Part shown: positions 59,777-64,000 of the stretch, piece after piece
Layout: every line of letters starts with the position of its first letter
Position numbering within the stretch: the stretch's first letter is position 1
Assembly: GCA_963920665.1 (NCBI GenBank)
Contig: OY987272.1
Span: 749,001-813,000 of the forward strand
Source: Straminergon stramineum
Lineage: Eukaryota > Streptophyta > Bryopsida > Hypnales > Calliergonaceae
Reading direction: 5' to 3'
Length of the DNA stretch: 64,000 bases
Notes under the pieces: generated by a model
What the model saw: the letters and a program-made list of their open reading frames with translations, nothing else
The model's database searches: none
Told to the model about the DNA's origin: nothing
Position numbers and translations under genes: made by a program

Positions 59777-62700
59777 AAGGGAGCTTCTCATAGCGGTCAC
59801 AGTGTAGGGGGCCTATTCTCGGGATAGATCGAATGCCTATTATTAGTAAGTGAAGGAGTTTATGAGATGAGACATCTCGTAGTGTTGAAAATCTATTCAA
59901 ATTCAGTTTCAGTTTACTGCAAGGTGACCTGGAATTCTAGGTCAGAGTGTCAGTCGCTCTTGAGATGTTGCCTTCCCCGTGTAGCAGTGGGGCAAATCAC
60001 TGCCACATCCGCCGGCCGCCTTGGATGAGCACGTCAAACCACAGATTCTGTGCCTGTCTTCTGCGCCAGCCGTGGGGATGCTCTCAGTTTGTTTGGGATT
60101 TGTTCCAAGTCCCAAGACTCCTGCCCGCCCCTGTGGGGGTGGGGGTGGGGATGGGGATGCAATCATGGGGTCTGGAAGACATGAGGGTGGAAATCAGTGT
60201 TTTTTGGGGGGTTTCATCTTCAATGTTTTTTTTTCCATCTTGGAAAAGCAGTGAGTTGTTTCTTCAATACTCATGTGATACTTGGTGGTGTCTACATCAA
60301 AACTATCAAAACTAGGAGATAGTTAGGTAAAATTTGGCTATGGATCTGTCTTAAAATACAACAAATAAATTGGCTACTTTGTCCCCTCCACTCTAAAAAT
60401 AATTAAAAAAAATTTGTTACAAAAAATAGCCAATTGGCGAAAAATCGTGCATTAAAAAAACACTGGTGAAAATAGTAGCCATCTAAGTTATTATGTTAGT
60501 TGGTGTTTTTCCAAATGTGATGGGGCAATGTGCGGGGAGAATCGATCATTAGTACATTGTTAGCTAGTAGAATAGAGTGAAATTGGTGAAAAAATTGGTT
60601 GTAATTTGAAAACATCAGGAAAAAATTCTAGTGAAAAAAATTGTAAAATTTCTACATTTGGAGTAAAGAATAGAGAAAAAATTGGTCTCTCTACTTGAAA
60701 AAATGGTTTGATATGGGAATTAAAGGAAAATAGGTGGTAAAACTCAAAGTATCCTAAACATCACGATGGGCTATAAAACAAAAGCTATATATCATCCTAT
60801 GCATTTTTCTTAAAACCATAGGGGGATGAGAAGGGATGGTTTCATTCAATGATATGTAAGAAAACAACCACTTAGGAAGATGGTTAGTCCTAAAATAGGT
60901 TTTCAAAAAGTATTTAGAAAATATTGTAAGAAAAATAGTTTCATATCTTTATAGTGTTTCATAAATATTTAAAAAATTGAAATATTCTTAAAGTTCGTGT
61001 GTTATTTCATATCACCTCTCAAAATACCTTCTGAATGCATGTTGATCAATTATTTTGTAATAAGTACCTCCCTCTAAAAATGAAATAAATTTCACAACTA
61101 TTCCATCATCAATTAATTGTTAGTTAAGAGTATTTTTGTTAACTACTTCCTATAGGTGGCAAGTGCTATCTTTGTCATTTGTCTCATGTTAAAAGTAAAT
61201 TTTATGATTAACCCTTAGATGGAAAAATTGCCTATAAAATGGGCTTTTGAAATTTTTTTGGTTCTATGGAGTCAATTTTTTAACAATTTCAAAATTAGGC
61301 ATAAAGTGTAGATTGATATACATCCTTTGAGGTCATCAAAAAATATTGTCAATCAAGAGATTAAGTACACCATGAAAAGGTGATCAACTTTAGAAAGCTT
61401 GTACTAAATCATTTTTCAACTTTATCATGTGTCACCAACATGATATACTATAGCATGCAATTATAGAATATTCACATCCAATCTTTTGAAAAAGTGTATA
61501 TTTTGACATAAGACGATGAAAGATTTTACAAAATTGATGGTTTACAAAGTCGCTTGGTTTTTTTATGTGAGTGGTTGGAATTAATAGACATCATTAGATG
61601 TTTTTCAGGAGCTTGGGAGGGCCGTTTCAGGCTTGTCCCCCACACTATTCCCGCAGCAGTGAGGGAATGGCTGACTGTTGTCAGTTGTCATAAAGACTGA
61701 AAAAAAATTCTTTTCTTTTCTTTTCTTTTTCTTTTTTTCTTTTTTCTTTTTTCAGATCTCTTGTTAGTACTAGTTACCATACTGGTATTAAATTATTAAT
61801 TCTATGATAGACATAAACTTAGACCAAACAATAGCAAAAAGCATTGGATGTGGAATAAAATACCTTTTGAGATATTTCAGGGATCTTACACCCTTGAAAA
61901 AAACAAAACAGAATGCATGCCATTATCATGGGTTAAAATCCCACCCTCCCACCCTTTATTATTCTAAAATATGGAGGTATTTAATTTATCACTGCATTTT
62001 TTTGGTTATTGATGAAAGGATATATTTAAGCCTATGTACCAATTTTTGTAAGCACAATTAGCAAATGAAACAAATAAACAACAAAGAGAACAAATGGCCA
62101 ATATCTCTTATGAGTGGTATAATATCTGAATTAAATATGGATCCAAATAACCTTGATGGATCAACAGGAAGTTAATTAGCCAGATGGGCAATTACCATGG
62201 AGACAAACTAGTCAAATAAACCACATTGGTTGGGATGACGACTATAGGAATTAAAAGTCTGGCACTCCTTAACGTATGACACCCATTACCGTCAGAAATT
62301 ATGAATGAACTCCCTTTGGAATGGTCACTCTATAGGAGTTGGGGCTGGGTTAAGAGAATACAGAACGAATCTCAATTTCGAAACTGTGCTAATGTGTTTG
62401 AGCTTCTAGTGCTACACTATGGACTGGGAATCAAAATTCTTTGTTGGGCAAGTTGTTTACGTGTTTTGCTGCTGCGACTTTGAGGAGGAAAATATGGCAT
62501 CATCACAATCCAATACTACTTCCACACAGGTTTTGATTTTGCTAATGGTTATAGTATGTGACCAATGTTTATCTTTGATTTTCTGAGTGAAAGCTATAAC
62601 ATACATGGTGGGCTGAAGATGCCTGTTGCATCCTCACTAACATTACATTGGTTTGTTTTGTTCTTGGGATGGGCACAAGTGAGGCCCACGACCTATCGGA

Positions 62701-64000
62701 GAATTTTGGAGATATTTTGGATACTATATACTAGTATTTGATGAATTTGTAGTCCAATGTGTTAAGGCAATACATTTTTATAAATATTTTGAGATGTATG
62801 TTTTCGCATGACTTGGGGATTTGGTAAAGGAAGTCTAGATATAAGTATGGCCTTGCCAAAAATATACTTCGATGACCATTACTTGAATAATGGAAATGAA
62901 ATAGTGCATATATGTCTATTATGTGTCTAAGGTTTTTTGGTTCTGGCAATGAATGCTATACTGAAAACCATACTACCATACTATAGTTTTATCTAAGTAT
63001 GGAACAATGGTTAAAATGGAGAGTGAAAAGTATTGTTGAAACTAAGTTAGTGCATGTGAAACAATGGTTTACTAGAAGAGAATTTGATAAATGCCTGGTA
63101 AGTGGGATGTTCCAGAAAAGTATTTTTTTGCGCCCTAAAATTGCAAAAGAAGTCGAGCAAAATTTTTTTTTTTTCAAAAAAACAAAATCTGACCTGGCCG
63201 CCTCCCGACCACATCAGCGTGCTGAAGTGGCGCAGTTCACCAAGTTCCCCACTGCAGGGAACTCACAGTCTTCTAAATGGCCAAATTTCATCTAATGAGA
63301 TGGGTGAGATATTGAAGCCTAACATACATTTTGAGGACTTAAATTAATTTATAAGTTGTTTTGAACATCTGGTTAGTGCAATAAATTCACCATAAAAAGG
63401 GTGTTGCCTCTACTAAATATGGCTAAATTTTGATATTCTTCTAATTCCAAATCTTGTAACTTTGGAGTGTATGTAGTCAAAGTTTTTGAAATGTTTTCTA
63501 CAAAAAATTTCTAGAAAAAAATTATGATTTGTTACAATCAAATTTCATTTTCATAATTTTATCCCTATTTTTCTCAATGCTCAAGAAAGTGATAGTTTCA
63601 TTAGACAATTCTTTTGGTCAAAAACATACTTCATTTATTTAGGAGATAACTTCAAGGACAACTAGATGAATTGTTTCATCAAGGGTTCATGATTTTATAC
63701 ACAAAGTTCATATCGTTTCATTAGAGAGAGTTATAAGTCTAAAGAAGAATGCCAATTTGAAACCCTTTATTTTATTTTCAAGTATGAAAATGTAATGACA
63801 TGATGAATGAAGATATCTAGATGCATCTTGAAAGACATGCTTTATGACCAAAATTTGGTAGAAAGGCAAAAATCAGATGGAAAATAATTTACACCTAATG
63901 TAATTAAATTGAACAAAAGACTAGTCAACTTTGTAGACTAATATTGTAAACTTTCTAAACAACATGATTTTTGTCCTTTGATTCCCTATGCTTGTACGTT
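59777..64000. other. no gene seen; simple repeats
   Basis: A G-rich tract at 60134-60158 (GTGGGGGTGGGGGTGGGGAT) could form a quadruplex. A T-rich (CTTTT)n tract lies at 61709-61755. An open frame of 122 codons at 59947 reads through the G-rich tract and looks spurious. The rest is AT-rich without supported features. A GC-rich scrap at 63190-63270 has no recognisable motif. Confidence 0.45.

Noticed and set aside
59947..60315. 122-codon open frame through a G-rich tract
   Set aside because: The low-complexity Gly/Val run comes from the GTGGGG repeat. No domain or splice context supports a gene.

Overview
The window looks like nuclear DNA of a land plant. The evidence is spliced genes with GT..AG introns, a eukaryotic tRNA-Pro(AGG), an ankyrin/PGG-type membrane protein of the plant kind, telobox motifs near a promoter, and many CACTA, Tourist-like and TTAA-flanked miniature transposons in AT-rich DNA. 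I cannot name the species. A seed-free plant (moss-like) is my weak guess.

Six genes can be supported. (1) 1327-1878, minus: a small three-helix membrane protein I do not recognise. (2) 15674-16354, plus: lipoyl(octanoyl) transferase LIP2, one coding exon. (3) 18097-18168, plus: tRNA-Pro(AGG). (4) 20593-23255, minus: a five-exon, about 501-residue protein with an HPD motif, resembling the mitochondrial DUF4460/DUF4461 (TCAIM-like) family. (5) 30691-33213, minus: an intronless 840-residue ankyrin/PGG-like membrane protein. (6) 41728-46287, minus: a cereblon orthologue. I rebuilt it as 12 phase-consistent exons giving about 685 residues, with a LON-like N-terminal domain, a long acidic insert and a complete CULT domain.

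The genes do not form an operon or an obvious pathway. LIP2 and the TCAIM-like protein may both act in mitochondria. Cereblon is expected in a CUL4-DDB1 ubiquitin ligase.

The rest is transposon-rich intergenic DNA. The most notable content is a large population of TTAA-flanked elements with CCC...GGG ends (piggyBac-like signature) in at least three size classes. Others are a three-deep nest at 57499-58254, a pair of 1.0-1.2 kb CACTA elements built on an 11-bp repeat, and a second copy of the ankyrin gene's 5' leader (26499-27800) split by a TTAA element. Several of these carry their own empty-site comparison inside the window, so target-site duplications can be read directly. No transposase gene is visible. 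The 36.4-40.8 kb and 59.8-64 kb stretches hold no gene I can support.
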